A stretch of 64,000 nucleotides of DNA, taken from positions 1 to 64,000 of the forward strand of contig JAPTJF010000365.1 of NCBI GenBank assembly GCA_029339195.1, given 5' to 3'. The notes under the pieces were generated by a model. It had not been told where the DNA came from and searched no databases. It worked only from the letters and a program-made list of their open reading frames with translations. Origin of the DNA: Micractinium sp. NFX-FRZ (lineage: Eukaryota; Chlorophyta; Trebouxiophyceae; Chlorellales; Chlorellaceae). Each line of letters begins with the position of its first letter. The first letter of the stretch is position 1. The position numbers and the translations under genes were made by a program. Below are positions 51,566 to 62,703 of the stretch, one piece after another.

Positions 51566-53558
51566 CTATAGTGAGGCGGGGTCCACCCACCACTCAGCAA
51601 TGCATCCCTCCAAGCTGGCGCTCACAAAGCCCACCCCGCAACCACAGCCGCCGCTGCTGCCGCCTGACAGGGAAGCAGCAGCAGGCAGCGGAGAGATGGC
51701 GATGATGCAGTTTTCATGCGGGCCGCGCTGCTGATTGCTGCCTCTACGCCCGTCTGCTGCCGCGTCTGCCGCCCCTGCTCCTGCCCCGGCTGCTGCCGCC
51801 CGGCTGCTGCTCCCGCCGCTGCCGGTGGCTGCTGCTGCGGCCGCCTGCTGCTCAAACATTTTTATGCGCGCCGACAGCGAGGAGGGTGCCGCTTGCTTGG
51901 GCTTGTCTGCTTGGCTGCTGCTGGGCTTCATGCCTGCAGATGAGGGGCGGGGAGAAAAGGGGGCCGCAGGGCAGAGGCTTGGGGCGAGCACGAGTGTGCA
52001 GGCCAAGCCAGTGCTTTGCAAGGAGGGCTGGCAGCCGGCACGCTGGCAAGTCAATTGGCAGCGTTGGGAAGCTCCTGTTGACTGTCAAGCTGCCCAGCCA
52101 GCTTGCCATGCCATGAGAGGATCTGAGAGGATCTGCAGGTACCACCCCACCCACTCCACCCCTCAACCCACCCACACTATAACCCCCCACACCTTCCAGG
52201 CTCCGTGCGTACTGCCACCGCCCGTCGGCACGCCGCACAAACAGCTGCGGCTGGCAGTCAAAGCCGCCGCCCACAAGCAGTGCATCCGACAAGAATGCCA
52301 GGCACTTGAGTGGCAGCCCCGGCAGGGGAAGGTGCTGCAGCTGCGCCGCCCCGCCTGCTGCCGCTCCCCCGCCTGCTGCTGCCGCTGCCGCCGCCTCAAT
52401 GGCTGCCGCGTCCAGGCTGCTTGGCTGCTGCAGGTCGATACCAGACACCAGCGTGAGGTGCCCCCCAGCGGCGTCCTGGCTGGCGACTGCCAGGCAGGTG
52501 CCGCTAGGGGAGAAGGCGACAGCGACACCCCAGGACCCAGGCAGCGCCAGCTGCAGCAGGCTGTCGCCAAAGCGGCTGCCCGCCAGCGCTGCCAGCCCAG
52601 GCTGCCCGTCCACCTCTGCAGGCGGGCACGCAGGCGGGTGGGTGGGCGGGGGAGAGGAAGGGAGGCGGGAGTTGGTGGAGGTTTGAGGGGGGTGCATGTG
52701 CCTCACAATGTATGTGTGAGCAAGCAAGCACAGCACACTGAAGCTCCCGCAGCACCCAAATGTATGGCAGTCTTTCAGGTGCACCGAGCAGGCCAGCTGC
52801 GCAGGCCAGGTGAGGAGGCCAGGGTGGCCGCCTTGCCGGCAGCTGCGTTCTACACAAGCCAGGCGGGGAACACACGAGCCGCATGCACAGACTACCCTCC
52901 TCCCGCTGCCCCACTGACCTGGCAGCACCGCGTTCAGCAGCCGCAGGCGCCCGTCGGCAGCGGCGGTGGCCAGGACGGCGCCGCTGGGGTGCCACGCCAC
53001 CGCCAGCACCGCCTGCTCGTGCCGCTTCTTCACCAGCTTGGGTGCCCACAGCTCCCGGGACGCATCCAAATAGACCACATCCACCAGGCGGTCGCTGCTG
53101 CCGATGGCAAACTTGCGGGCGCAGGGAGACCAGGCGCAGCACAGGCCCGCCTTGGAGAGGCGGGTGATGACCAGCTCTGCTCGCCAGCCGGGCGCCGCCG
53201 CCTTGCCGGCAGTACTGCTGTCGATGTCTGCAGCAGAAGCAGCTTCTGATGCTGCGGTGGGAGCTTGCTGCGTCCACACGTAGCTGTTGCGGTCGTGGCT
53301 GCTGCTGGCCAGGCGCAGCGGTGGGCCGTCACCGTTGGCGCCGCCGGCTGTCGCCGAGGCGCCGCCAGCGAAGGCCAGCGCGGTGATTGTGCCCTCGTGC
53401 CCTTCCGTCAGTCTGCTGCCCTCCTCCAGGCATTGCCACCCCGATCCGGATCGCTTCAGCAGCGCCACACTGTGCTCAGGAGTGGCGACGGCGACCAGTT
53501 CGCCCGAGGCGGCGGCAGCGCTGCATAGCTGCCCTAGGCGGAGCACGGATGTTGCCAT
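51566..53558 (-). CDS. ARPC1: ARPC1, Arp2/3 complex WD40 subunit
   Basis: The WD40 propeller subunit of the Arp2/3 complex, which nucleates branched actin filaments. Exons (minus): 52919-53558, 52193-52615, 51566-51933; 476 residues. Landmarks: MATSVLRLGQLCSAAAASGE, EGHEGTITALAFAGG, SSSHDRNSYVWTQQAP (the conserved DRNxYVW), AGLCCAWSPCARKFAIGSSD, AVLAVAWHPSGAVLATAAAD, WGVAVAFSPSGTCLAVASQD, and PHENCIIAISPLP before the last blade (FVSASLEGCIAEWWV). It is longer than the usual 370 or so residues because of Ala/Ser/Gly-rich inserts, including one before PHEN at the position of the subunit's extended insert loop. It is divergent from the SMPD4 pseudogene, with 159 bases between start codons. Confidence 0.9.
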
Positions 53559-53717
53559 CGCGATCAGACTACGCTGATGTCAACCACCGCTGCAGCAGAC
53601 ATGCCCGAATAGAAGTTTTGACGCCATCCACCGTGGCATGTTTGATTTGAGCACTGGGGCACCCCTGTTCGCCGTGTTACAATTTGAACAATCCCGGATT
53701 GCTCCACACTATCAAGG
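53559..53717. promoter_or_regulatory. Bidirectional promoter, ARPC1 / SMPD4 pseudogene (copy 1)
   Basis: 159 bases between the ARPC1 ATG (53558, minus) and the SMPD4-like ATG (53718, plus). The same length separates the corresponding ATGs at 55874 and 56034. Blocks kept in both copies include GCAGCAGACATGCCCGAATA, GAAGTTTT, CCGTGGCATGTTTGATTTGA and GTGTTACAATTTGAACAATC; they are candidate promoter elements. Confidence 0.7.
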
Positions 53718-54167
53718 ATGGCAGCCTGGTACGCCGCTATGCCGACCGGCCTATGTTGCATCCTGGACAACCCCAAGTGGCCGGTGTCCAAGGCCTGCCA
53801 GGCAGCTCAGGATTGCGTGATGGCCAACAGGTTGTTTTAGACTTTACTTTCTCGCTAGAAGGGGTGGCATGGAGAGCGAGCGTGTCTGCAAAGGGCGGCG
53901 CAGGCGGGCGGGCGGCGAGGGTGGGGCGTCGGCAGTCGACAGGCTGCCCCTGCTCTCACAGCACAATGTGCCCTGCTGCTCGGTGCTGCTGCTCGTTCCA
54001 TCTCACCTCACCCCACCTCGTCTGCATTGCCTTCCCCGCCCCTTCTCTGCTACCCTCCCCCCTGCTGCCCTCGATGCACAGATGTTGATGGTGGCGCCCA
54101 CGGGCCGCGCCGAGCTGGAGCGCTGGCCGCAGTACGGGCGTGGCGCCCTGGTGACCGACGCCTGGCG
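53718..54167 (+). pseudogene. Truncated SMPD4 copy
   Basis: 53718-53830 is a 113-base copy of SMPD4 exon 1 (MAAWYAAMPTGLCCILDNPK against MAAWDAATPAGLCSILDNPK), with the donor weakened to gttgtt. After a deletion the sequence resumes in intron 3 (53860-54080 matches 57010-57210), then part of exon 4 at 54082-54167 (MVAPTGRAELERWPQYGRGA). Homology stops at GACGCCT where copy B of the other duplication nears. Exons 2, 3 and 5-14 are missing. Confidence 0.9.
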
Positions 54168-54257
54168 CACAGCAAGGCATCGCCATCCTGGCATGGTGCC
54201 AAGCTCCCCCTGTGTCGCCCCTCGGGTTGCACAGCGCCCCAGTGCACAACCAGGCAT

Positions 54258-55815
54258 TGGCTGCTTGCATCCAACAGCGGCGGCTGCCTGCCAGAGCAAA
54301 GCTGGCGCAACAAGCAGACCCCTCGACGCCTCTCTTGCGCCCCCACGAGTGCGCGCTGTGGGCTTGGTGCATGATAGGGACGTGGCCGCGGTTACAGCAG
54401 CAGCCGACGTGGTGGCAGAGCACGGCCAAAAACAAACAGCAGCCATGCATGGGAGCTGCAAAGGGTGCATACCGAGGGAAAGCAAAGTGTGTGTATGGCA
54501 GAAGATGATTAGTGGGGAGGAACGGAGAAACAGAGTGGGTCGGGGTCAAAAGGCAGCGCAGCAGGCCGACGGCAGGGCAATCACAGGTTCCCCCCATCAA
54601 GTGCTCCCTGCCACCACCACAGGGGTGGGCGGGAAATTTTTTACACATGCCATGGGCAGGCGCCCCTGGGCGCAGGCGGCGACCAGCTGGCTTAACTTGC
54701 TTCGCCATGGCCCACCCGCCGTCGAAGGCCCGGCGCTAACGTCTCACTCCGGCCCCCAAGCAGCGGTACCACTTCACTGCAGTTGCCGCCGCCGGCATGA
54801 GCACCCTCCTCGCCACTGCTGCTGGCGCCTCGCTGGCCCCGGTGCGAGCTGGCGCCGCCCACCGGTGTGCCGGGATCCACTCCGCAAGCAGAAGGCAGCG
54901 CCGGTGCGGCTGCCGCTGCAGGGCAGGAAGGGGGGGCGTTGGGGGCGGTGGGGCTGCCAGCATGGCCAGAAGACAAAGCCACCACCACCAGCAGCGCGTG
55001 CAAGACAAGCCAGCCAGCCAGCCAGCCAGCCAACCGGCTCTAGGGCACTGCTGCGAGCTGCACCCAGCAATCCATGGGCTTGTCAGCAGGGCCCGCTCGC
55101 CTTTTGGCTCTTCTGGTGGCAGCAGCAGGCGGAAGGGAGGGGTGGGGTCGGGCAGGGGCAGGGAGTGGCCCATGTCCCGGGCGACTGCAGCAGGAGCGGT
55201 GGGGCCAGGCAGAAGCTGGCTGGTGTGAAAGTGCACGTAATGCAGCCCATGCAGGCAACCAGGACAGTGTTAGCAGGCCCTTGGGAACTGGTGATCAGGC
55301 AGCAATGCCACACAAGCACCCACTGTGCTGCACCCTATGTGCTGGCTGCAGCGGGCCAAATACTCACTCATGCGCTTGATAATGGCGCCTTGCTCATTTT
55401 GCAATCGCTGGAAATAGTCGTAAGCGGCGTGATGCAGCGCCTGGTCGCTGCCGGGCGCGGCAGGAATGCCCGCGGCTGCCTCTTTGGCCGCGGGCTTAAT
55501 AAGGCTCATTACCAGCTTGTGTGCATGCAAAATCAGGCTCTTGAGCTCCTGCAGCCTCTCTTTCTCCTTGCTGGGCTCCTGACCCATGCTGGAGCGGGCC
55601 TGCAGCTGCGTGCGGAGCTGGCGACGGCGGCCCGGCGGTGGCCAAGCCAGCGCTCGACACGTGCGAGCGGCGGCAGGGTGCCTCGGTGTGGGCCCGCCAC
55701 CGCCGCGAACCCTCAGCACAGTCGGGTACTGAGCTGCCTGGCCGGGGGTGGCTTGGGTCCGCGGGAGTTCCAAGAGGCTGCGGCAGGGCTTCCGACGCGG
55801 CGAGCTCTGCTGGCG
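54258..55815. repeat. Segmental duplication, copy B
   Basis: Colinear with 35119-36700. It lies between the truncated SMPD4 copy and the second ARPC1/SMPD4 promoter copy, as if it had entered, or been trapped in, a tandem duplication of the promoter region. Confidence 0.9.
54774..55587 (-). CDS. Small unknown protein, duplicated gene copy B
   Basis: Paralogue of 35645-36470. Exons (minus): 55368-55587, 55064-55184, 54774-54915, with the same three lengths as copy A. It begins MGQEPSKEKERLQELKSLIL and HKLVMSLIKPAAKEAAAGIP, with YFQRLQNEQGAIIKRM at the end of exon 1. Differences from copy A keep the frame (QQ to QE, A to K, E to K, T to N), and no stop interrupts exons 1 and 2. Splice sites ATGA/gtgagt and CTGCAG are retained. 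Exon 3 looks identical to copy A. Function unknown; N-myristoylation is possible. Confidence 0.6.
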
Positions 55816-55844
55816 GCGCAGGGTGTGCGCTCTGCAAGCAGGGG

Positions 55845-56033
55845 CGGCCCTAGGCGGAGCAAGGCTGTTGCCATCGCAATCAGACTACTGTTGATGTCGC
55901 AGCCGCTGCAGCAGACATGCCCGAATAGAAGTTTTGGCGCCTTCCACCGTGGCATGTTTGATTTGAGCTCTGGGGCACCCCTGTTTGCCGTGTTACAATT
56001 TGAACAATCCCAGATCGCTTCACACTTTCAAGG
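55845..56033. promoter_or_regulatory. Bidirectional promoter copy 2 with ARPC1 start fragment
   Basis: Duplicate of 53531-53717. On the minus strand an ATG at 55874 opens MATALLRLGPP, matching MATSVLRLGQL of ARPC1, but homology ends after about 10 codons, so it is a severed ARPC1 5' end. On the plus strand it drives the intact SMPD4 gene. Confidence 0.85.
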
Positions 56034-59000
56034 ATGGCAGCCTGGGACGCCGCTACGCCGGCTGGCCTATGCAGCATCCTTGACAACCCCAAGTGGCCGG
56101 TGTCCAAGGCCTGTCAGGCAGTGGAGGATTGCGTGCTGGCCAACAGGTGGGTCTCATGGCGTCTCGCTGCACTGCCCGCTCGAACGCCATCGCTGCTGCT
56201 GGCTGCTACTGCGGTGCCCTTCCTTCCTTCAAGCAGCGGGTTAATAGCTAAGACACATGCATTGCATGCAGCTGTCGCAGCCGCCAGCATGTGTCACCAG
56301 TGCTGCCGCCGCCACCGCCGCCTGTGCCGCCATGCCACGGCCAAACCGTCGCATCCGCCTCCCTCTCCCTGCAGCGACAACTTGCGCGGCTTCTTTGAGC
56401 AGTGCTTCCCCTCGCTGCTGAAGCGCCTGTTTGGCTACGATGGCACCAGCTGGCTCAACCTGGTGGCGCAGGTGCGGGCAGGGGGCAGGAGCGGGGGTGT
56501 CGCTGTGTCGGCTGGTGCCATGCGTGCCCTCTTCCATTGATTTTTTCCACGCAGGCTCTGTGTATCCGAGCTTCACACAGCTCTGGCAGCTGAGCTTTCC
56601 AGTGCAGTAGACCCTACTGCTGGCCGCCCTTGCCAGCCGCCGTGCTGCACGCAGTACTCTGCTTGGCTCCCCACTTGTGTCTCTCTGTAAAGCCAATCTT
56701 CATGACTCGCCCGCTCCTACAACCGCAGCCCTTCATCGAAGCGGATGCCCGCCCTGCTCTAACAGGTGGTCCCCCTTGCTGTTCACTCACACCCTACCCG
56801 CCCTCTGCCCGCCCCCCACCCACTCTCATCCAGAGTCCCAAGGAGGCGGATGCCCGCGCCCTGCTCAAGCTGCTGTCCCCCACGGGCGTGCTCTTCACAG
56901 CCATGTACTCTGCCGACGCAGACGGCTCCACCCAGTTCTTCTTCCCAAAGGAGCGCCTGCCGACGCACACGCAGGTGGGCGGGTGGGGGAGGGGAGGGTC
57001 AGCAAGGTGCGGGGGGCGGCATGGCGAGTGGCGCGTCTGCAAAGGGCGGGGCAGGCGGCGAGGGCGGCGTGCCGGCAGTCGACGGGCTGCCCCTGCTCTC
57101 ACAGCACAGCGTGCCCTGATGCTCTGTGCTGCTGCTCGCCTCACCTCACCCCTCACTGCACCTGTTCTGCCTTCCCTGCCCCTCCCACGCTCCTCCTGCC
57201 CTCAAGCGCAGATGCTGCTGGCGGCGCCTGCGGGCCGCGCCGAGCTGGAGCGCTGGCCGCAGTACGGGCGCGGCGCCCTGGTGACGGACGCCTCGGGGCG
57301 CTGCCACGTCAAGCTGGGCGTGTTCCAGTTCTTCCTCTGCTGGTTTGCCTTCTACGTGATCAAGGGGGATGGGGGGACGGGCCCTGGAGACTCGCAGCTG
57401 CGCCCGCAGGCGGCCGGGCTCGGCAGCTCCGTACGCAAGGTGAGGGGGGGGGTCCACCCAGCAATATACGTATGGACACAAGTCTATTGGATGGTGGGCA
57501 TGGTGGGCGGCGTGGTGGGCCGCACCAAGTGGTGGTGCTGTGGGCCTTCCAGTAGGATGCTGCTGGAGCGAGCGAGGCCCAGACCAAGGTGCACAGGTGG
57601 CAGCTCCTGCTGCTGTCATCTCGCGCCCCGCCCCCCGCTGGTGGCCCTGAGCTGCCACCCGGCCTCCTCAAAGTCCCGCTGCCTGCCTCCATGCCTCTCT
57701 CCCCACCCGCAGGCCGCCGACGCGCTGCACCTGATGCGGGGGCGGGAGAGCGATGCGTGGCGGCACCCCTACCTGGCCGCCCTGCGCCAGCTCCTCATGG
57801 AAATGCTGCCCCGCCCCTCCACAGCAGCGCAGCTCAGCTCCACCGCCATGCCCGCCAAAGGTGGGTGGGGCGTGCTGTCCTTGGCTGGAATGCATGCCGA
57901 AGCGGGGTGGGGGAGGTAGCGGGGTGGGGGCGTGGCCACCAGGGGAGCCTTCATTAGTGCTGGCACTGGGAAGGAGGCCAGGTGGTGCAGAGGCTGCGGT
58001 ACCGGGGATGTGCGGTGACCGTGTGCGTTCCAGCCAGTGCCTTGAAAAGTCTTGTCCGGCCCATCCCTGCACGCTACTCCTCACGCACCGCAGCCTTGCT
58101 CTGCCCCATGCCACCTGCTGCTGCGGGGGTGCGGAAGGAGCGGCTGCGCCTGCTGCCCCTGCTCTGTACCTCTTGACCACCCCCATCCGTTTCCTTATCC
58201 GCCGTCCCGTCCTGCCCTGCCCCTCTCCCGCCCCGCCGCAGTGGGCGCCAGCCCCTTCTTCCGCACCCCCACCTCCTCCGCCAAGCGCCAGGCCGACGGC
58301 GTCACCCGGGGAGCCACCTTCTACAGCGTGCTGCTCGAGTTTTGGGTGACAGATGGGGATGAGCCCGTGCCGATGGTGGCCACGGCGGCGCAGGCGGCGG
58401 CGGCGCCGGGGGGGCTGCCCATGTGGTGAGCCGGCTTTGAAGGAAAGGGTTGGGAGGAAGGTTGGGGGCACAGAGCTGGCTGGCGGGCGGGCCATTGCTG
58501 GTTAGTGGCGCATTGTCTGCGCGTCTCTGTGTGGTGTGCTTAACCGCTGTTGATGCCACGCCCCCTGGCCTGGCCCCCCATACCTGCCTGCACGCCAGCA
58601 AGTGTGCATGCCGACATTCCCGCTACCCGCAGCTGCTCCTCCCCTCCGCCATGGCGCTCCCCATGCCCTCAGGACCCCCTCACCCCCGCCTCACCTCCCG
58701 CCCCTCCTGCCCTGCCTCCCCCCCTGGCCTGTGCAGGAGCACGACGTACGAGCCACCCTCTGAGGATCTGCTAGAGGGGCTCACCGAGCTGGTCAAGTAC
58801 GTGACGGTGGCGGGCGGCAGCGGCAGCAAGCTGCAGCCAGCGCAGGGCACGACGCCGTGGTTGCCCATGACCCAGCTGCACACGCTGCTGCCGCCAGCGC
58901 TGGCGGCGCAGCGCGCTACGGCAGCGGGCAGCGGCGGCGGTGCAGTGGGCGGCGCGGCGGCGGTGCCATCCATCCCCGCGGGCCCGGCGCGGCTGGGTGC

Positions 59001-62000
59001 AGCGGCGCAGCCCCAGGCGCAAGCCTTTGCCCGCCGCCTGTACCGCTTCTTCCGCCGCGCCATCACACTCTGGCCGGAGCAGCGCAGCATCAAGCCGCTG
59101 CTGCGCTGCCTGCTGGCCTACCTGGCGCCCTGGCGTGCCACCGGCGCCGCGCCCTCCCTGCTGCCGGGCGCAGGCGCCGGAGCGCCGGGCCATTCTGCCC
59201 TGGCCTCCCACCTCACAGCACAAGTGACCGACCTGGTGCACCGCGTGCACTGGGCAGATGGGGGCAAGGCTGATGGCTCTGACAGGTAGCGAGGGCTGGC
59301 TGCTGTGCCTGTCATGCTGGCTGTGCCAGCAGGGCAGCGTGCCGGCAGGGCTGCTCTGCATGCAAGCGCGCGGTGCATGCTGCAAGGCGCTGGAGCACCG
59401 TGGTGGCGGCGTGCGGTGGGCCCCCCTGTGACGGCTGCGCTGGCTCGACTGCCCCGCTGCCTGGCCCCACCTGCTGGCCCCTGGATGCCAACCTCGCCAC
59501 GCCTTGCACCCTCCCGCTGCAGCTACGGCCCCCAGTGGGAGGCGCACGTCCTTTCCAACCTCCCCTTCTACCTCAACCTGCTGCCGCTCTTCCTGGAGGC
59601 ATCCGTGCCACGCGTGGAGGTGCGGGGCGGCAGCTGGGAAACACACCTCACCGAGTGGCTGGCAGAGGGGGCAGGGAGGCGGGAGCCGCAGTGTTGCTGG
59701 TCAGACGGGCACGCAGGCGGTGCAGCGCGATGTGTGCATGGGCCCCAGCCCTTCTGCCGTTCCCTCATGCCCTCCTGCCTCCCCCTCCCCCGTCCGAGGC
59801 CTTCCTTGCTCATGACGGTGCGTGGCGAGTCTGCTGGGTGAGCGTTCCACTTGTCAAAACACCACCTCTCAAACCCCTGCCACCACCTTTCGTGCTGCTC
59901 AATGTCAACCGACCGCAGGTGCGCGGCGAGTCTGCTGCCCAGGACTTGGTGAGCGTGCTGGGCGTGCTGGAGGCGGCGCCCGAGCTGCGCGCCCTCCTGC
60001 AGCAGGTGGAGCGGGAGTTCAACAAGTTTGCCGGTGAGCAAGCAGGCTGCTGCCACTGTTGCGCTGCAAAGTGCACACACTGTCGTCAGTGTGCACGGCA
60101 GCCCACTGCATGCAGCGGCCTTGCACTGCTCTCAGGCTGAGCAAGAGCGAGTAGCAGTGGGATGGCGGGGTTGCAGGGGTTCCTCCTGGGCCTGCTTTGC
60201 CCACCTCCTGCGCCTGGGCCTTCACCGCGTTCCGCAGCATGCCTAGAGCCTATGGTTGAGGTGGGAGGGAGTTTCTCGGGACCTTTGGGGTTGACGGACG
60301 CATCACACTCGTACCGGCAGCGAAGAGGAGGAGGTTGGGTAGAACAAGGAGTGGGGGGCTGGGGCTAATCCCTGGCCTCAGGTCGCCCACCACCATGCCC
60401 TCGTGTGCGCCCCTTCCCCGAGCTGCAGCCTCCCAACCGCGGCGCGCCGACGGCACGTACGCCGAGCTGCTGCCCTGGCTGATGGAGCAGCAGCAGGACT
60501 GGGAGGTGGCGGCCACAGCCAACTGCGCGGGGGACACGCCGCTGGTGCGGGTGAGTGGGGGTGCAAGGAAGAAGGGTGCGTTGCCCAAGCCGCTGGCATG
60601 TGTGGCAGGTGTTAGCGCGCCGACACCAGCGCCAGGACTGCGCTGCATTCAGCCAGCAGAGCGGCCCCCTCACAAGCCACCCCTTGCAGGCCTCCGCTGG
60701 CTTGATGTGGGGGATGCAGGCCACCACAACTCCCTCCGCCGGCCTTGCATGCCCTTTCCACTCACGCTCCTCACCCACCCCGCCCCACCCCACCCCGCCA
60801 ACCCACTGCAGGCCTCCCCTGGCTTCACTCTGTTCACCACCGCCCAGGGTGCGGCCGCCTACGTGGCACGCGACCTGCTGGACATATCATCGCACATCTT
60901 CAAGCCAGAGGTGGGCGACTGGCCACGCCTGTCGCTTGTGTGTGCTGGCAGCCAGAATGGGGGAGGGCTGGGGGCTGGGGGTGGCACGCAAACTGCAGGG
61001 CATCACTCTTTCAATTCCAAACTGAGGCGCTTGCTTGCGGTGTGGACGGTCAAGTGGGATTGTAGCACGCTGGGCTGGCTGGCTGGCCACATTCGCTCAT
61101 GGTTTGCCAGCTGCTAGGCGGAGCCTGCTTGCCCCGGGCAAGGCTGCGCTGAGCTCTGGTGTTGGTGCGTGCCATGGGACGGCTGAGCTCCCGCTTCCTT
61201 CTCTTTTTCGGGTGTGCAGGTGCAGCGCCGGTTGAAGCAGTGCCTGGAGACGAGCCTGCCGCTGGCGTCGCTTCCCGCAGCGGCGGCGGATGCAGGGCGG
61301 GGCACGGAGGAGGCACGGTATGACGAGGCGGTGCCGGTGAGCGGAGGAAAAGTACTGTTGGTTGCTGCCTGCGGTTAGCTCTGGCGCCTGCCTGCCTGCT
61401 CCTTCGCCCCTCCTCTCATGTTTGCTGAGGTTTGCACTTGCAGCAGCTCGCCCATGGGGTAAACAGCGGCGCAGCCTGCCGGCCCCGCATGCTGCCCTCA
61501 CCGACCCGGCCACCCCCACCAACCCACCACCGCCTGCCCTTGGCCCCGTTCACCGCCCCTCCCCGCACGCAGCGGCTGCCCAAGAGCAGCTGGCGGGATG
61601 TGCGCTACCGCGGCGACCCCCTCATGCGCCCCATTGCCTCGTTTGAAATCGGCCTGCTGGTGCGCCTTCTGGTGGCGCTCAGCCTGCGGCTGAACGCGGC
61701 GCTGGGGCTGAGCGGCCCGGGGCGTGGCGGCGGCGGCGAGGGGGAGGGAGAGGAGCCTCCCGAGCACAGGCTGCAGGTGAGGGTGAGGCCTGCAGCTGAC
61801 TCCAAACGTCTGCGGATGAACGTGTTGGATGGGGTTGGTTAATGTGGCTGGAGACAGGCAGGGGAGCGGGCGGGTGCGGTCGCGGCGTGGGAGTGGGCGG
61901 GTGTGGAGGGGCGGGTGCAGGCGCGGCGCTTGGGTGGGGCGAGCCAGCGGCAGGCGGCGACAGCTGGGACTGCCATGCAGCCTGCATGGAGAGCACCTCA

Positions 62001-62279
62001 CCCTGCCCCATCTGCGTCCCTTGGTGTGCCCCTGCCCAGGAGCTGCTGGCGCGGGCGCGGCGGCGCGGCTGGCGCATCAACCTGCGCCCACTGGCTGACC
62101 TGCGCAACCTGGCATGGCTCCCGGTGGCCTGGTTCTTGCTCTACCACTCGCTGCGCTTCCTCACCTGGCTGACAGTGGCACTGGCGAGCGGCGCGGGCGA
62201 GGCGGTGGCGGGCAGCGGCGGCGGCGCGCGTGGCGGTGGGCGGAGCGCCCACCAGCAGCAGCAGCACCACCATTATTGA
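56034..62279 (+). CDS. SMPD4: SMPD4-like protein (neutral sphingomyelinase 3 family)
   Basis: Fourteen exons: 56034-56146, 56375-56471, 56834-56974, 57212-57439, 57713-57860, 58242-58425, 58737-59285, 59523-59619, 59919-60033, 60429-60550, 60812-60910, 61220-61336, 61573-61776, 62040-62279; 817 residues, close to human SMPD4. Matching regions in order: SKACQAVEDCVLANRSDNLR with FFEQCFPSLLKRLFG; LLSPTGVLFTAMYSADADGS; FARRLYRFFRRAITLWPEQR with LLAYLAPWR; WEAHVLSNLPFYLNLLPLFL; and the C-terminal VRYRGDPLMRPIASFEIGLL with VRLLVALSLRLN. A C-terminal hydrophobic helix (AWLPVAWFLLYHSLRFLTWL) fits the ER/nuclear-envelope tail anchor of the family. The last residues are Gln/His-rich. The family is annotated as sphingomyelin phosphodiesterase, but its catalytic role is debated, and I see no classic sphingomyelinase motif. 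Confidence 0.88.
56725..56765 (+). repeat. Junction echo of SMPD4 exon 3 acceptor
   Basis: CGCAGCCCTTCATCGAAGCG and GATGCCCGCCCTGCTCTAAC copies the exon 3 start (GAGGCGGATGCCCGCGCCCT) at offset 105 bp in intron 2. It ends in a usable CAG/gtggtc donor, so it could also act as a cryptic exon. Confidence 0.85.
59816..59845 (+). repeat. Junction echo of SMPD4 exon 9 acceptor
   Basis: GTGCGTGGCGAGTCTGCTGG and GTGAGCGTT copies the start of exon 9 (GTGCGCGGCGAGTCTGCTGC) at offset 101 bp in intron 8. Confidence 0.88.
60683..60705 (+). repeat. Junction echo of SMPD4 exon 11 acceptor
   Basis: CTTGCAGGCCTCCGCTGGCT copies the exon 11 junction ACTGCAGGCCTCCCCTGGCT at offset 122 bp in intron 10. Confidence 0.82.
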
Positions 62280-62395
62280 GGGGTGGGGTGCCTGGCTGGG
62301 GCGCTGGAGCCCTGTGAGCTGCCCGCTTCATTTGAATTTGAATGCGGGCCGTCGCGGCGCGCGCAAACTCAAATTGCAACATAGCGCCAGGACTC

Positions 62396-62400
62396 TGTAA
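62396..62400 (+). terminator. Polyadenylation signal TGTAA (SMPD4)
   Basis: TGTAA 117 bases after the SMPD4 stop. Confidence 0.6.
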
Positions 62401-62703
62401 GCAGCCACCGCCTGCTCTGGCTGCGAGAAGGGGGCTTGTTGTTCGCACCGACGCTTGCAAGCAAGCGAAGAGGGCGTAGGGCAAGTCGCCAGTGTGGGTG
62501 CAATCAAGCTCAGCACGCGTGCCGCGACGCCGCCGCCCCTCCGTCTGGTTCATCCCCCTCGTTGCCTCCTGTCCATTCCCGCTCGGCACTCTTCTGCCTG
62601 CCGCCCTTTGATCACACCCGGGGCGCATTTGGACGCAGAAAGCGTCCTGTGAAAGACCCCTCGCACCGCCCATGGTTTGAAGGCGCACCCGCTTTCTGCG
62701 GCC
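62401..62703. promoter_or_regulatory. Upstream region of the Gln-rich gene
   Basis: About 300 bases between the SMPD4 3' end and the next ATG. It must contain the promoter and 5' UTR. No TATA box is evident. Confidence 0.4.

Noticed and set aside
51852..53558. ARPC1 as one uninterrupted 568-codon reading frame
   Set aside because: Intron sequence between exons 1 and 2 and between 2 and 3 stays open by chance. Clear GT-AG sites with matching phases and the resumption of WD40 homology show two introns.
53869..56244. A 791-codon open frame on the plus strand
   Set aside because: It runs antisense through the duplicated small gene, across the SMPD4 pseudogene and over the promoter copy. Its protein is low-complexity with no domain. 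Stop-free antisense frames are common at this GC content.
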